Shown here piece after piece: positions 31,808 to 32,983 of a stretch of DNA of 32,983 nucleotides (positions are counted from its first letter, which is position 1; each line of letters opens with the position of its first letter). The DNA is from Hyphomicrobiales bacterium (GTDB lineage: Bacteria > Pseudomonadota > Alphaproteobacteria > Rhizobiales > NORP267): positions 1-32,983 of the forward strand of contig JAUYJB010000001.1 in NCBI GenBank assembly GCA_030688605.1, written 5' to 3'. Position numbers and translations under genes: made by a program. Under the pieces are notes generated by a model. The model ran no database searches. It was not told the DNA's origin and was given only the letters and a program-made list of their open reading frames with translations.

Positions 31808-32983
<1,176 letters not shown>

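Overview
The window looks like a chromosomal segment of a high-GC alphaproteobacterium, most likely from the Rhizobiales (Hyphomicrobiales). The grounds are a complete fixNOQP-GHIS-type cytochrome cbb3 cluster behind a FixK/FNR box, a priA gene just upstream of atpH-atpA, a GAGCATG-type intergenic palindrome of the rhizobial kind, and strongly GC-biased third codon positions. It is mostly ordinary core chromosome with a few accessory insertions. I see no rRNA, tRNA, CRISPR or prophage.

Layout. 1-838: a small transposon-like element (about 163 bp, 21-bp terminal inverted repeats) sits inside a GC palindrome, followed by about 650 bp of GC-rich, hairpin-rich DNA without a recognisable gene. 839-4563: a conserved hypothetical gene and a divergent group made of a CapA-family protein, protein-L-isoaspartate methyltransferase (pcm) and an archaeal-type S-adenosylmethionine synthetase. 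A perfect FNR/FixK-type box lies in the divergent promoter. 4568-6208: a helix-hairpin-helix protein and a metallophosphoesterase. 6209-6745: a gap with at most one small hypothetical gene. 6746-15442: a hemerythrin-like gene divergent from ccoNOQP-ccoGHIS, with a second FixK box between them. 15439-17657: a zinc-type ABC permease, its ATPase, a 51-residue membrane protein and a Zur-like repressor behind a Zur-box-like operator. 17658-17894: two tandem palindromic repeats. 17895-21291: a polysaccharide group (WecA/MraY-type transferase, GT4 glycosyltransferase, O-antigen ligase/polymerase). 21406-23562: a macro-domain protein and a TadG-like protein with a von Willebrand A domain. 23946-28681: ispG, ispA, mtgA, xerC and a transaldolase-family gene. 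28802-32983: priA, then atpH and the start of atpA, which is cut by the window end.

How the parts fit. The most coherent module is low-oxygen respiration. CcoN, CcoO, CcoQ and CcoP form the high-affinity oxidase; CcoG, CcoH, CcoI and CcoS supply copper and assemble it; the FixK/FNR box would turn it on when oxygen falls. The same box type (TTGAT-N4-GTCAA) stands in front of the capA-pcm-SAM-synthetase group, which suggests that a methyl-donor/protein-repair cassette may share this control. The zur operon carries its own repressor and ends tail-to-tail with ccoS. ispG and ispA serve isoprenoid precursor synthesis, while wecA and mtgA act on polyprenyl-linked cell-envelope substrates.

The most unusual points are the archaeal-type SAM synthetase coupled to pcm under a probable FNR box, the helix-hairpin-helix protein with an unassigned C-terminal domain, the hemerythrin-like protein that seems to lack expected metal ligands, and the zinc operon without a binding-protein gene but with a small coupled membrane protein. 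None of these is proven novel from sequence alone.
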